DNA of 64,000 nucleotides from Virgibacillus sp. MSP4-1 (GTDB taxonomy: Bacteria > Bacillota > Bacilli > Bacillales > Alkalibacillaceae): the NCBI RefSeq assembly GCF_010092505.1, contig NZ_CP048021.1, positions 2,604,001 through 2,668,000 on the forward strand, given 5' to 3'. The notes beneath the pieces were generated by a model. That model saw nothing but the letters and a program-made list of their open reading frames with translations. It made no database searches and was not told the origin of the DNA. Both the position numbers and the translations under genes were made by a program. Positions 17,271 to 27,581 of the stretch are shown piece after piece; position 1 is the stretch's first letter, and each line of letters begins with the position of its first letter.

Positions 17271-17438
17271 TCTGGGGTGGCAAGTGGCATACATTTTTAA
17301 ATGCCATTTCATACATTTTTTACTTGCCAAATACAAAAATCCAAACATAGCCACCCTAGGTATATCAAATTTCTAGCACAGACTATATATATATAATCAA
17401 AAAGGAGTCCTGGTAAATTATTAGGCTAGAGTCAAAAA

Positions 17439-17493
17439 AACGGTACCTGGTACTCCACGTGGATCACTAGCCACATTTGTACCTGATACCGTT
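17439..17493. repeat. GGTACC-type palindrome, copy 4
   Basis: AACGGTACCTGGTACT and TGTACCTGATACCGTT enclose a loop that differs from the usual one. It lies 14 bp after the hsdR stop codon and can end the hsd transcript. Confidence 0.7.
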
Positions 17494-17506
17494 CCCTATC
17501 TATATC

Positions 17507-20494
17507 CTATTTAACAGCCATTTCCTCATAAATCTCATCAAACATAAAATTCATCACGGTTTTCTTAAAGTCATTATCTTCCAACATCTTCATAAAGAAC
17601 TTCTCATTCTGTGACATGCGATCAATTACAACGTCTAAAAATGCTTCCTCATAACTGAATTTAAAGTTATCTTTTGTATTTACACGGGCTTTTTGAGCTA
17701 AGTCCTCGTTGTTTACAATATCTTCTTTAATCTGATCATAGGAGAGTTTATCGGTGTCTGTAAATTCCGTTCCAAATCGATCATTCAGACGCTCGATAAT
17801 GGATGATAATCTTTCTTTTTCTTCTTCAGGAGTTGATCCTGCTCCAAAGGAAGTTGGTTTTAACTTATGCTCTTCATTGGTTTCTAAGGAAATACTTCCT
17901 TCAAAAACTTTTTCATTGCGATAATATGCCAAAGCTACATCATCCGCTAAATCGATGCCGTCAGATGCTTTTTTCGGTAACTTTTTGAATAAATAGTTTA
18001 AGAAAACATACAGTTTGTGAAGTTCAATATCTGCAAACGGCCCGATCTGTAGAACAAAGGAATAGGTACGAATGAATTTTGAACATCCTGCCTTGAAGTC
18101 ATCCTGCTGCTCCTGATTGAGTTCTTGTTTAAACCGATATACTGCTTTATCTAAAATCGAATTCAGTTTTTCCTGTACTTTAGCATTTTTCTGTTTTCCA
18201 CTGTACTCCAGTTCAGCTACTCCATCTATCTCCTGATCCGTATATGCTTGAAAGGCATCTAACTCGGTCTGTATATCATAAAGAATGTTAGGGTCAGTAG
18301 TATCTTCTAGCTGAGTGACTTCGTAGTAGGGAGCAAATGCATTTTGAATATCTTCTGCATCATTTACAAAGTCCAGAACAAACGTATCACTTTTTCCTTT
18401 ACATATGCGATTTAATCGTGACAAAGTTTGAACAGCTTTAATGCCATCCAGCTTCTTATCGACGTACATCGTATGAAGGAGGGGTTCATCAAATCCTGTC
18501 TGATACTTCTCTGCAACCAATAGAATTTGATAATAATCACTATGAAACTTGTCAGGTAATTCCCCTTCACTAAATCCGTTCATACCCGCTTCTGTATAAT
18601 CTACTCCCTGATCCTGCACGGTACCAGAAAAGGCTACTACAGACTGCAAATCAGTATATCCTTTTTCTTTAATATACTGATCAAAGGCATGCTTATAGCG
18701 TACGGCATGAAGACGACTGCCGGTTACGACCATCGCTTTTGCCCTGCCGCCAATTTTATGCTGAGTGACTTGTCTGAAATGCTCAACCATAATTTCTGTC
18801 TTTTGCGCGATGTTATGTGGGTGTAAGGATACAAAACGAGCGATTTCTTTTGATGCTTTCTTACTTCCTACTTCAGGGTCGTCATCGATTTGTTTAGCCA
18901 ATTTGAAAAACGTTTTATAGGTAACATAGTTTTTTAAGACATCCAAAATAAAGCCTTCTTCAATGGCCTGACGCATTGTATATTCATGGAAAGGTTTAGG
19001 TAAACCTTCCTTGTCGGGTGTTCCGAATTTCTCAAGTGTCTTCTGCTTCGGCGTTGCAGTAAAAGCAAAGAAAGAGATATTCTCCTGTTGTCCGCTCTTT
19101 GCGATTTCCTCCAATATACGGTCCTCGCCATCTTTCAGGTCTTCTTCAGCCAACTGCTCTTCTTCCATCGCACCTTCTAAAGTTTTATTAGATAACAGGC
19201 TTGTCATAGCTCTTGCTGATTTACCACCTTGTGAACTGTGGGCTTCATCAATGACAATGGCATATTTCCCATTTGCGACCTCTGACACCTGATCCATAAT
19301 AAAAGGGAACTTCTGCAATGTTGTAACAATAATCTTAGCTTTGTTTTTGATAGCCTGTGCTAATTGTTCGGAGTTCTTCTCAATTTTCTCCACAAAACCT
19401 GCTTTATGTTCTAACTGATAAATGGCATCCTGTAACTGCTTATCCAATACACGCCGATCCGTTACGACAATGACACTATCGAACATCGCTTTGTTGTTTT
19501 GGTCATGCAGTTTGGCTAGTCGATGTGACAGCCAGGAAATACTATTCGTCTTTCCACTACCGGCAGAGTGCTGAGATAAATAGCTTTTTCCGGGACCAAA
19601 CTTTTTAACATCCTCTTCAATTTTACGAACAGCATCCAATTGATGAAATCGCGGAAAAATGAGTGTTTCTTTTTTATCAATCACTTCACCTGTGCTGTCT
19701 TTCACTTCTTCCTCTTCCACATACATAAATCGAAACAAAATATCCAGCAGACTATCTTTTTGTAGTATGTCCTTCCATAAATACGAGGTTTTATAATCAT
19801 TATAGACTTCCGGGTTACCACGACCACCATTTGCTCCCTTGTTAAAAGGTAAAAAGAAGGTCTTTCCTTTGTTTAATCGCGTTGTCATATAAACTTCATC
19901 CGGGTCAACAGCAAAATAAACTAAAGCTCTCTTTTTAAACTGGAACAGCAATTCCTTAGGATTACGATGATTTATAAATTGTTTCTTTGCCTCGTCCACT
20001 GTCTGTCCTGTTAAATGATTTTTCAATTCCATAACGACAATTGGTAATCCATTTAATGAAAGGAGGACATCAATGCTATTGTTATTTTTCTGACTATAAT
20101 ACACTTGTCGGCTTACGGTGAAAATGTTCTGTTCATACTGCTCCACATGTGTACGGTTCATGGTGGAAACAGGCTTATTAAACCCTATTTTCAGCTTTAC
20201 ACCATAGTCCTTGATACCATGGCGCAAACAGTCAATCATACCACGGTTGTGAAGCTCTTTGGATAAACGATTGATAATCTTTTGTTTGTAATTATCTTTG
20301 TATGCTTTCTTCAGGCGTTCTAATTGCTTCGGTTGTGTCGCTTCCAAGAACTGAAAAAACATTTCGGTATCAATCGCATGTTCTTTAAATTCCTCTAATG
20401 CATGGCCAGTTAGCGTACGCTGAACATATCCTGATTGGGTTAGCTCATATTCTATATTTTCCTCAAACCCTTTTTCCGAATGATCAATCGACAT
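17507..20494 (-). CDS. hsdR: Type I restriction enzyme subunit HsdR
   Basis: The 995-residue motor and nuclease subunit of a type I restriction enzyme. The N-terminal nuclease domain contains the VVMELKNH strand with its catalytic Glu-x-Lys near residue 160. The superfamily 2 motor follows: SAGSGKTNSISW near 312, IVIDEAHSS near 418, FFAFTATPKQKT near 485, a helicase C domain, and the HsdR C-terminal helical assembly domain. ATP-driven translocation precedes cleavage far from the recognition site. It is the last gene of the operon and overlaps hsdS by 11 bp. No disruption is visible. Confidence 0.95.
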   Translation of the reverse strand: MSIDHSEKGFEENIEYELTQSGYVQRTLTGHALEEFKEHAIDTEMFFQFLEATQPKQLERLKKAYKDNYKQKIINRLSKELHNRGMIDCLRHGIKDYGVKLKIGFNKPVSTMNRTHVEQYEQNIFTVSRQVYYSQKNNNSIDVLLSLNGLPIVVMELKNHLTGQTVDEAKKQFINHRNPKELLFQFKKRALVYFAVDPDEVYMTTRLNKGKTFFLPFNKGANGGRGNPEVYNDYKTSYLWKDILQKDSLLDILFRFMYVEEEEVKDSTGEVIDKKETLIFPRFHQLDAVRKIEEDVKKFGPGKSYLSQHSAGSGKTNSISWLSHRLAKLHDQNNKAMFDSVIVVTDRRVLDKQLQDAIYQLEHKAGFVEKIEKNSEQLAQAIKNKAKIIVTTLQKFPFIMDQVSEVANGKYAIVIDEAHSSQGGKSARAMTSLLSNKTLEGAMEEEQLAEEDLKDGEDRILEEIAKSGQQENISFFAFTATPKQKTLEKFGTPDKEGLPKPFHEYTMRQAIEEGFILDVLKNYVTYKTFFKLAKQIDDDPEVGSKKASKEIARFVSLHPHNIAQKTEIMVEHFRQVTQHKIGGRAKAMVVTGSRLHAVRYKHAFDQYIKEKGYTDLQSVVAFSGTVQDQGVDYTEAGMNGFSEGELPDKFHSDYYQILLVAEKYQTGFDEPLLHTMYVDKKLDGIKAVQTLSRLNRICKGKSDTFVLDFVNDAEDIQNAFAPYYEVTQLEDTTDPNILYDIQTELDAFQAYTDQEIDGVAELEYSGKQKNAKVQEKLNSILDKAVYRFKQELNQEQQDDFKAGCSKFIRTYSFVLQIGPFADIELHKLYVFLNYLFKKLPKKASDGIDLADDVALAYYRNEKVFEGSISLETNEEHKLKPTSFGAGSTPEEEKERLSSIIERLNDRFGTEFTDTDKLSYDQIKEDIVNNEDLAQKARVNTKDNFKFSYEEAFLDVVIDRMSQNEKFFMKMLEDNDFKKTVMNFMFDEIYEEMAVK

Positions 20495-21749
20495 TAGCCT
20501 CCTCCTTTCTTTCTAATGGATAATTACGGACGTCTATTTTCCCGGTGACTGCTTCGTAAATCATGGATTGGCGGTATTCTTTGAGTTTTTTAATTAATTT
20601 ATTTGTTTCTCTATTAATATTTTGTATAAGTGTATTGATGTCATCAATACATTCTACAATCTTTTTCTGTTCTTCTATTGGAGGAAGAGGTACTAAAATT
20701 GATTTAAAGTATTCAGGATATGTTCTCCATCTCATCATCATAATTCCTCTACCATATTTATAACAATCACCTCTAAAAAAAGGCGTTCTAAAATAATAAT
20801 GATAATAACGACTATACACTTGACTATTTAATGCACGGTATACATCATAATCCGGACTTGTTACACCCTCATATTCTGATAAACCGATAGCCCCCATCCA
20901 TGCTAAAATACGATTCACTATAATATCTTCCTTTTGTACCTTCTTATAATTTATGACTGTCTGAGCTCTATTTCCCTTCTCTTCCATTTCTCTTCTCGGT
21001 CTAACACCAATATTTGAAAATAGAGAGAGGAGTTCAACATCTTCACTAAAATTTCTTTGATTAACATCATAGAAAAGGTATTTTATCCGTTTTTCTTTCC
21101 AATGTTTAGGCATCTTTTTAATCCAATCAACACTTGATTCCTGCATTTCTATATTTGGGTCTAACCCTTTTGTTACTGCTTCAGTAATAATCGCCTGTCT
21201 TTTTTCTTCTAACAGCTCAATTAAACGTTCCTTATCAGCAATTAGTTCGTCAATTTCTGATGTTTTTTGGTCAAGGAAATCTGCAATTTCCTTTTGTTCT
21301 TCTAATCTTGGGATTAAATAATAAATATTCTTTATTTTTGTTGACGTTAATAATGGTTGAGCAGTTTTATCAGCCATATTTGGAAGATCTCGAGATTCTA
21401 AAAAATACATCAAATATTTCATATGAGTTTTTCTTGGTTTAATAATTAAAACATTATCAGTGATCCATGCCTGAGTTCCTTTAGTTAATAGATTAATTTC
21501 TCCGGCTGAACCAACTCTTCCAATTAAAATAGCGGGACCAGTAGTATTAAAATCATCTAACTTTCCTATAGCTCCATTAGAACCAATCACGTCATATTTA
21601 CCTGAATTTGAAAATCGTGACTTAGAAATATACATCCCGCTTTTTGTTGTTAAATAAAATTTCAATTTTCCTATTTTCCAACTTGAAGGAAAGTCACCTA
21701 GCCACCTTATTTCATGTTCATTAAAAACATTCTCATTAACACGGTTCAT
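20484..21749 (-). CDS. hsdS: Type I restriction-modification specificity subunit HsdS
   Basis: A 421-residue specificity subunit with two target recognition domains (about residues 10-160 and 205-360), each followed by a long conserved helix (EQKEIADFLDQKTSEIDELI and EQKKIVECIDDINTLIQNIN). The recognised DNA sequence cannot be deduced. It overlaps hsdM by 4 bp (ATGA). Only one hsdS and no invertase are present, so shuffling of specificity is not indicated. Confidence 0.95.
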   Translation of the reverse strand: MNRVNENVFNEHEIRWLGDFPSSWKIGKLKFYLTTKSGMYISKSRFSNSGKYDVIGSNGAIGKLDDFNTTGPAILIGRVGSAGEINLLTKGTQAWITDNVLIIKPRKTHMKYLMYFLESRDLPNMADKTAQPLLTSTKIKNIYYLIPRLEEQKEIADFLDQKTSEIDELIADKERLIELLEEKRQAIITEAVTKGLDPNIEMQESSVDWIKKMPKHWKEKRIKYLFYDVNQRNFSEDVELLSLFSNIGVRPRREMEEKGNRAQTVINYKKVQKEDIIVNRILAWMGAIGLSEYEGVTSPDYDVYRALNSQVYSRYYHYYFRTPFFRGDCYKYGRGIMMMRWRTYPEYFKSILVPLPPIEEQKKIVECIDDINTLIQNINRETNKLIKKLKEYRQSMIYEAVTGKIDVRNYPLERKEEANVD

Positions 21750-23755
21750 TTCAGCACCTTCTTCAACTTCTCCATAATACTCTCCTCTAACTCCCGTATC
21801 TCTTCAGTAATCTCCTCAGAACTACGAAGCTTTGTATATTGATAAAAATGTCTGGTAAATGGTATTTCATAACCAATTTTAATACTATCCCTATCCATCC
21901 AAGCGTCCGGGACGTGTGGCTTTACTTCTCTCTCAAAGTATTCATCAATATCTTCTTTCAGAGGGACATTTTCGGTATCTCTTAAATCAGGATCTGGTTC
22001 AGGATTCCCTTTTTTGTCTAAACACATATCTGCTGTTTCATCCTTCTCTGACAATGCATTTAAAATTGCTTTTTTCAACATAGCATTTAATTTGATTGCG
22101 GCTTGCTTAAATGCTTTGTCTAATACTCCCCTGAATTCTTCACGGTTCTTATATATAGAGCCATCTTCCAAACGATTTAACGTCTCAATCATTTGATTTT
22201 GCAGTTTTTCGCCTCCCGCAACTTCCTTTTGACCTGCTTCACCCTTTTTCTTGGATTTAGCTAAGTTTTGAAAGGCTTTTTCATCATATAAACGATTTAT
22301 TCGTTCCTGATCAATCTTAAAGTTTAAACGTAAAGGACGTTCTACGGTCACTTTTTGATAGCCAAAGTCTTCATTATCGAAAATCTTACAGTATTCATTT
22401 CCCTTAAATTCACCATACAGCTTCGTGATTTTATTTATATCATCATCTGATAACTCATGACGCTTTTCACCTAAGCTCTTCTTCATTTTCTTAAAGAATT
22501 TTGTTCCATCCACTAATTGAATTTCACCTTCACGATAGTTCGGTTTATGGTTCGTCAAAATCCAGATATAAGTTGATATACCTGTGTTATAAAACATTTG
22601 ATCAGGTAAGGCAACAATTCCTTCTACTAAATCATTTTCAATCATATATTTACGGATATTGCTTTCACCAGAACCTGCATCTCCGGTAAATAACGGACTT
22701 CCATTAAATACAATTGCAAGACGGGAGCCATTAGGGTTTTCCTCTGATACAGGCTTCATCTTAGAAACTAAATGCTGCAGGAATAATAATTGCCCATCAT
22801 TAATACGCGGCAAACCGGCTCCAAAACGACCTTGATATCCTAAGTTCTCGTACTCATCGTTTACAGCCTTTTTCGCTGGTTTCCACTCGACTCCAAATGG
22901 CGGATTGGTAATCAAATAATCGAATTTTTGGTCTGAGAATTGGTCACTGGAAAGAGTGTTCCCAAATGCAACGTTTTTTGCTTCGCCACCTTTTATAAGA
23001 ATATCCGCTTTTGAGATTGCATAGGATTCTTCGTTAAACTCCTGGCCAAAGAATTTTAAATTAGCTGATGGGTTATGATCTCTTATATATTCCTGGGCAA
23101 CAGAGCCCATTCCGCCTGTACCTGCACAAGGATCATAAATGGTCTTCGTAATGCCCTCCGTGGTAAATACTTCATCATCATTAATAAACAATAAATGAGA
23201 CATTAAACGAATAACCTCACGCGGTGTATAGTGATCTCCTGCTTCAGCATGCTCATTGAAGCGACGAATTAACTCTTCAAAGATATAGCCCATTTCAATA
23301 TTCGAAACTTTATCCGGATGTAAATCAATCTCACTAAAACGCTTCACTACAAGATAAAGCAAATCATTACGGTCCATCTTTTCAATCTGTGTTTCAAAGT
23401 TAAAATAATCGATAATATCCCGTGCAGTCTGGGAAAATCCATTAATATAATCACGCAGGTTATCAGCAATGTTATCAGAATCACTTAATAATTTTTGGAA
23501 ATCGTAGCTACTGACATTATTAAACTTTTCTTTGGATGTACGATTTAAAATTTCGTCCCTTGATTCCTCTGGCAAATGCTTATATTTTTCATACTGTTTA
23601 AGTACGTCTTCTTTTGTTTCTGCAAGTACACAGTCAAAACGGCGTAAAACCGCCATTGGCAATACAACTTTGCCGTAATCTTCTTTTTTGTATGGTCCTC
23701 TTAATATTTCCGCTATAGACCAGATAAAGTTGACTTTATCGTTGAAGTTGATCAT
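21746..23755 (-). CDS. hsdM: Type I restriction-modification methyltransferase HsdM
   Basis: A 669-residue N6-adenine methyltransferase subunit. The SAM-binding motif is DPCAGTGGMGS near residue 209 and the catalytic motif NPPFG near 287. The N-terminal helical HsdM domain covers residues 10-140. At over 650 residues it is longer than the usual 500, with an added C-terminal part (after about residue 480) containing a charged KKKGEAGQKEVAGGEK stretch. GGAGG precedes the ATG. First gene of the hsdM-hsdS-hsdR operon. Confidence 0.95.
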   Translation of the reverse strand: MINFNDKVNFIWSIAEILRGPYKKEDYGKVVLPMAVLRRFDCVLAETKEDVLKQYEKYKHLPEESRDEILNRTSKEKFNNVSSYDFQKLLSDSDNIADNLRDYINGFSQTARDIIDYFNFETQIEKMDRNDLLYLVVKRFSEIDLHPDKVSNIEMGYIFEELIRRFNEHAEAGDHYTPREVIRLMSHLLFINDDEVFTTEGITKTIYDPCAGTGGMGSVAQEYIRDHNPSANLKFFGQEFNEESYAISKADILIKGGEAKNVAFGNTLSSDQFSDQKFDYLITNPPFGVEWKPAKKAVNDEYENLGYQGRFGAGLPRINDGQLLFLQHLVSKMKPVSEENPNGSRLAIVFNGSPLFTGDAGSGESNIRKYMIENDLVEGIVALPDQMFYNTGISTYIWILTNHKPNYREGEIQLVDGTKFFKKMKKSLGEKRHELSDDDINKITKLYGEFKGNEYCKIFDNEDFGYQKVTVERPLRLNFKIDQERINRLYDEKAFQNLAKSKKKGEAGQKEVAGGEKLQNQMIETLNRLEDGSIYKNREEFRGVLDKAFKQAAIKLNAMLKKAILNALSEKDETADMCLDKKGNPEPDPDLRDTENVPLKEDIDEYFEREVKPHVPDAWMDRDSIKIGYEIPFTRHFYQYTKLRSSEEITEEIRELEESIMEKLKKVLK

Positions 23756-23792
23756 TTGATTTCCTCCTATTTACCTACTGCCCGATTAACTA

Positions 23793-23801
23793 ATTATAGC
23801 A
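23793..23801 (-). promoter_or_regulatory. Extended -10 promoter of the hsd operon
   Basis: Minus strand TGCTATAAT (TGN extension plus TATAAT), 38 bp before the hsdM ATG. The region 17 bp upstream lacks a good -35. Confidence 0.5.
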
Positions 23802-23869
23802 AAATATCTTGTATACTAGAAGGTTTCAAAATTTAGTAAATTAGGGCTTTGGTATAAAAATGCCTTGTT

Positions 23870-23914
23870 AAAACAAAAACCAATCTCCATTTATTAAATT
23901 ATAGAGACTGGTTT
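23870..23914 (-). terminator. Terminator after the SIR2-like gene
   Basis: Minus strand AACCAGTCTC pairs with GAGATTGGTT over a 16-nt AT-rich loop, then TTTGTTTT. It lies about 140 bp past the stop codon at 24052 and upstream of the hsd promoter. Confidence 0.65.
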
Positions 23915-24051
23915 ATCATCAGATATGATGGAAATTCAAAAAGGGTATAGTATCCCTTTCTTCTCTAATGTTCTTTCCATCATCTCCTACATGTAAACAC
24001 ATATTGGGTAACTGGTACGTAGCTGGATAGGGATATTAATCTATTCACCGA

Positions 24052-25594
24052 TTATGAATGCAGCCAATTATCTACAAGGACTCTATACCAAATAGTATCC
24101 TCTACCATGCGATTTTCATCTACCAAATATACTTTAATTTTTGAAGACGAATTTAATCTTAATCTTTCTTGATAATGTCTTCTCAGTTGAGTTTCATTCC
24201 TGTTATCATTTTTAAAATGAAAAATGATAAGCATTTTCTCCTGTTCTTCTACCAAACTCCTAAACATTCCGTTAATATGTCCATCATCTCCATTAAAACT
24301 ATATCCAATCACACACACAATATCTGAACTATTAAAATGGTCAAATAAATCAACATATTTTCTGGACATAGATACCGAAGTTAGGGGTTTGATTCCACTT
24401 TGTGTAAACATAAATGGAACTAGGATTCGGTTCTCTCTATCTTGTTCTGATGGTTCTGACAGGATAACGTTTTTATATGGATCATAGTATTCATTTACAC
24501 TACCATTTAAATGAAAAATAGGAACATCACTAATTTCAGTTCCATTAATTACTTGTTGAACAAAGTTGTTATAATTAGTAGTCCCTAGAGCCTCAATTTT
24601 AAGTTCGTGCTGAAGTTCCAGTAAATCATGGTAATATCCGGGGCCTTCCTTAAGCTTTTGTTGATCTACCTGTACGTGGTTTGTTATATACCTATGAACG
24701 GTATGAAGAAAAATAGCAATACGACTAAATTTAGCCCAATGTGCTTTAGGATTATATAAATAACGGAAATGGCTATCTATTAACGATTGGTAGTCCATTG
24801 CTTGACAATAGATTTCTTCCAAAACTGAACGGCCTAATTCTCTAAATACAGTTAAACCTTCAGTATTTTCATTAATGTCAATTGATGGTTCTTCAATTAC
24901 TAATTCCATACCTGTTTGTCCAACACCTTGGTAATTTAGAGAAAATATGCCAGATAAATCATCAAACACACTTATTTCATCCGGAGCATCTGTAAACAAC
25001 TCTTCATTTAGTTGCGAAACAAGATTTTGACCAATAGCCCCAACCAGTAACTCGAGATATGCTCGTACGATACGTTTCAAAAACCGATCTTGTGGATAAT
25101 GTTCTAGTAATCTTAGAAATGCCGAGAAATACTCTGACTCAAAAAGTGGGACACGGGAAGCTAGTTTTTCATTCAATTTAATTGCTTGGTTATAACGCTT
25201 ATCTCCTATATACTCTTCCGTTTCTTGAAAGTATTTATCTCTTACACACTCCTCAGAGACTTGCCAGTCAGATAACATTTTTGTTACCTTTTCATCAAAA
25301 TTATCTAGATAATTTAGTATGTTACTTCTTCTATTCTCAAGGCTAGAAGCTATTAAACCTTCAAACTCACCTTTACCAAACACATTTAGTCTTTTATTTG
25401 CATAATTATCCGGAAGCCATTGAGAAGCGATTTGTGATTTAGGATCTATTTCTTTAATTTGTCTTCTGAACTGTTCTTTGTCCTCTTCTTTGGATGTTCT
25501 AAATATTTCCAATTCAAATTTGCCTCCAGATGGTAAACCATATCCTATTTCCGCACCTGCTCCAAAAAAAAATTGAAAGCTTCGGTTTACTCAA
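24052..25594 (-). CDS. SIR2-like defence-type protein, out of frame at a poly-T tract
   Basis: A 486-codon frame (24052-25512) begins at an internal TTG. The codons just before it encode FFGAGAEIGYGLPSGGKFEL, the classic NAD-binding start of SIR2-like proteins. A good ribosome binding site (AGGAGGG) and TTG start at 25594 read SKPKLSIF, but nine Ts at 25564-25572 shift the frame; eight Ts would restore it. Later features support SIR2: IFHLNGSVNEYYDP near the catalytic His region and VCVIGYSFNGDDGHINGMF. Such proteins deplete NAD in anti-phage systems. It lies upstream of the hsd operon on the same strand. The tract is either a mutation, a phase-variable or slippage switch, or a sequencing error. 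Confidence 0.65.
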
Positions 25595-25620
25595 AAAAAA
25601 CCCTCCTACTAAGGTTCTAT

Positions 25621-25765
25621 TTTTATGCGTCTGAATAAATTTCTGAAGCGCTTCTGGCCTTTTTCTCTTCCGCATAATTGCTCCACGAATTTCTACTGAT
25701 GGTCAATATCAATTAGATAGACATCATCCACTGGTAAAAACAATAGGTGCAGTACCCGCACCTTG
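25621..25765 (-). pseudogene. Deleted partial copy of the zinc-cluster gene at 29388-30392
   Basis: 25621-25703 matches 29636-29710 (the region coding RKRKRPEVLREFIRTHRK), and it joins directly at TGATGGTCAATATCAAT to a match of 30078-30140 (the region coding the CTYC cluster and DIDHHQYC). About 370 bp in between are missing. The frame is broken. It marks an old duplication and deletion within the island. Confidence 0.75.
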
Positions 25766-25867
25766 AATCCCCAATTTAAGGTGCTCGTAATTTAATCTAT
25801 ATCTACCAATTCCAGGTGCCATCATCATTCCAGCGTTCTGTAGCATCATCTACTATTCCTAAAGGTC

Positions 25868-26272
25868 CTAAACAGTGGATGTAAATGTTAATCTTGGATT
25901 GTTTAAAATTTCATACGTGCAGTTTGTAGCTTTATAATTAGTGTCTCTAGCATCTCTTAGTGTAGAAATTTGTAACTCACCCAATTCAACAAGTTTTGTC
26001 ACATCAATATTTGATTTATTTAAACATGCAGGTGAATAGTATTCTTGATAGCGATGGTCTAATATAATTTGAAGATTACTAGGGGGTGCAGTTACAGTTT
26101 CTGATGAAAGAATAATGAGACCGATTAACAATGGTATTGATAATATACATATAATTATTCCTTTGATTTTTTCCTTTAACAATTTCAACTCTCCTTTTAG
26201 TATATATATCAACCCAGTTGTATTTATTGACAATAAGAGCAATCTTAGTGTGAGTAAGAAGATTAATTCCAT
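25868..26272 (-). CDS. Small membrane protein of unknown function
   Basis: 134 residues with two hydrophobic segments (about 3-25 and 38-55) and a soluble C-terminal part of about 75 residues containing two cysteines (YYSPACLNKS and NCTYEILN), probably outside the cell. The ribosome binding site is weak (AGAAAGAT). A shared promoter repeat (26411-26460) lies about 140 bp upstream. I do not recognise the family. Confidence 0.5.
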   Translation of the reverse strand: MELIFLLTLRLLLLSINTTGLIYILKGELKLLKEKIKGIIICILSIPLLIGLIILSSETVTAPPSNLQIILDHRYQEYYSPACLNKSNIDVTKLVELGELQISTLRDARDTNYKATNCTYEILNNPRLTFTSTV

Positions 26273-26410
26273 ATCTTTCTGAATGCTTATCAGTACACTA
26301 AAATTAAAAGCTCAATCCTCTTTTGTATGTATTTTATAATCCACTTGGTATTAACCATATAATGTATGCGCCTTAGTTAAATCCTTAAGAGATGAATGCT
26401 CCTTTACACT

Positions 26411-26460
26411 TAATATAATTGTATCAAAACACTAACATATTTACATAATCATCCAGTTTG
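26411..26460 (-). promoter_or_regulatory. Shared promoter repeat, copy 1
   Basis: About 50 bp nearly identical to 28507-28555. The minus strand contains TGATACAAT, an extended -10, and a conserved ACTGGATGATTATGTAAA block at the -35 side. It stands upstream of the small membrane protein gene. Confidence 0.55.
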
Positions 26461-26483
26461 TTTTGACAAGGAATCACAGGAAT

Positions 26484-26534
26484 GGTACCCGGTACTCTAA
26501 AAAGACAACTGTCCAGTTGAGTTACCAAGTACCG
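26484..26534. repeat. GGTACC-type palindrome, copy 5
   Basis: GGTACCCGGTACTC and GAGTTACCAAGTACC enclose AAAAGACAACTGTCCAGTT. It lies about 50 bp after the GIY-YIG gene stop. Confidence 0.75.
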
Positions 26535-26586
26535 AACTGGTATAAGTTTTAACTATTCCATAAAGAAAGTCTCTAAAATCCCCACC

Positions 26587-27453
26587 TTACTTGCCTTTCC
26601 TTTTTATTTGATCCAAGGTTTTTCCATCTTTAGTTTTCCACTTTGTCCAACCATTAGCCGCTCTTCCGAGTACGGTCTTTGCTGCTGCACTTGGAGATGT
26701 GAAGATATAATCTTCTTGAAATGTATATACATCACCTGTTAACTTTACAATTCCATCTTTTATCAAGGTATCTCTCCTCATACCACTTGAAGTCATGTAT
26801 TCTTTAAAACTTTCTGTGGTATCTCTAGCCATTTCAGAATTTTTTAAGACGACCATACCTTCTTCAGTATACTCTGCAACTGCTTGTATGCCCCTTCCTT
26901 TGCAATAAAATAAGTTATCATTATTATTTTTTTGATGTCCATCACGTAACTCATCAAATATAGGATATCCTAGTGTCGATGTTAAAATCTTAATAGTTTC
27001 AAAAATATCAAACAGATCACTTTTCCGCCATTCTGGTACAAATGACGAAGCAGGGATAGACTGCTTTAATCTGTACCGACTAATTTTATCTGCAACATCA
27101 TAAGAATGACTTTCTAAGAATTTTGCATCTGTTTTAGTAAATTGATTTTGTGAATTATTTGTAACGAAAACAATTGCGACTTCCCAAAAATCCTTTTCAC
27201 GGTTATGCTGCTTCAATCTATCGTAACAATTTTCTGCTTCCCCAACATATAACTGTGTTTTAGCCTCATCTTCATCCTGGCCAAACAGATAATAGACTCC
27301 AACACTTTTTACTTCTTCCCGTTCACCTGCTTTTTCAAGTAAATTTCTAGGAATTAATATTGCTTGAACAGTTCGATTTGTTATCTCTGCTATTTTAATT
27401 CCTCTTGGTGATCCAAAAGGTAGATATATTTGAATTGTTTTTCCCAGCATCAT
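26587..27453 (-). CDS. GIY-YIG nuclease family protein with DUF4357 domain
   Basis: 288 residues. Residues 45-140 form a GIY-YIG-like fold: GVYYLFGQ in place of GIY, then LYVGEAENCYDRLKQH with the expected Arg and a later LESHSYD. Residues 210-285 form DUF4357, a domain that often follows GIY-YIG in stand-alone proteins near restriction systems. Catalytic activity is plausible because the Tyr, Arg and Glu positions seem to be kept. It sits 2.8 kb upstream of hsdM with its own terminator palindrome. A role in defence is inferred from context only. Confidence 0.85.
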   Translation of the reverse strand: MMLGKTIQIYLPFGSPRGIKIAEITNRTVQAILIPRNLLEKAGEREEVKSVGVYYLFGQDEDEAKTQLYVGEAENCYDRLKQHNREKDFWEVAIVFVTNNSQNQFTKTDAKFLESHSYDVADKISRYRLKQSIPASSFVPEWRKSDLFDIFETIKILTSTLGYPIFDELRDGHQKNNNDNLFYCKGRGIQAVAEYTEEGMVVLKNSEMARDTTESFKEYMTSSGMRRDTLIKDGIVKLTGDVYTFQEDYIFTSPSAAAKTVLGRAANGWTKWKTKDGKTLDQIKRKGK

Positions 27454-27581
27454 TACACATCCTTTATAAATAACTACTAACAGACCTTAATTAAGTATTA
27501 ATATACTGTCACCATTTTGAAGTTGCCAGACAGTCTAATCCTCATATAACATATAACAGTGTTTCCATTAATCACATCCAT

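Larger units (their letters stand above)
14919..17335 (+). mobile_element. IS21-family insertion sequence (about 2417 bp)
   Basis: Ends begin with TG: left TGTAGTCTTTGGCAGTTAAT, right (complement) TGTATTTGGCAAGTAAAAAA. A-tracts on both sides (14915-14918 and 17336-17339) give a 4-bp duplication AAAA, although it is low in information. Subterminal repeats containing ACTTGCCA occur at both ends, as usual in IS21. It carries intact istA and istB. Confidence 0.88.
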
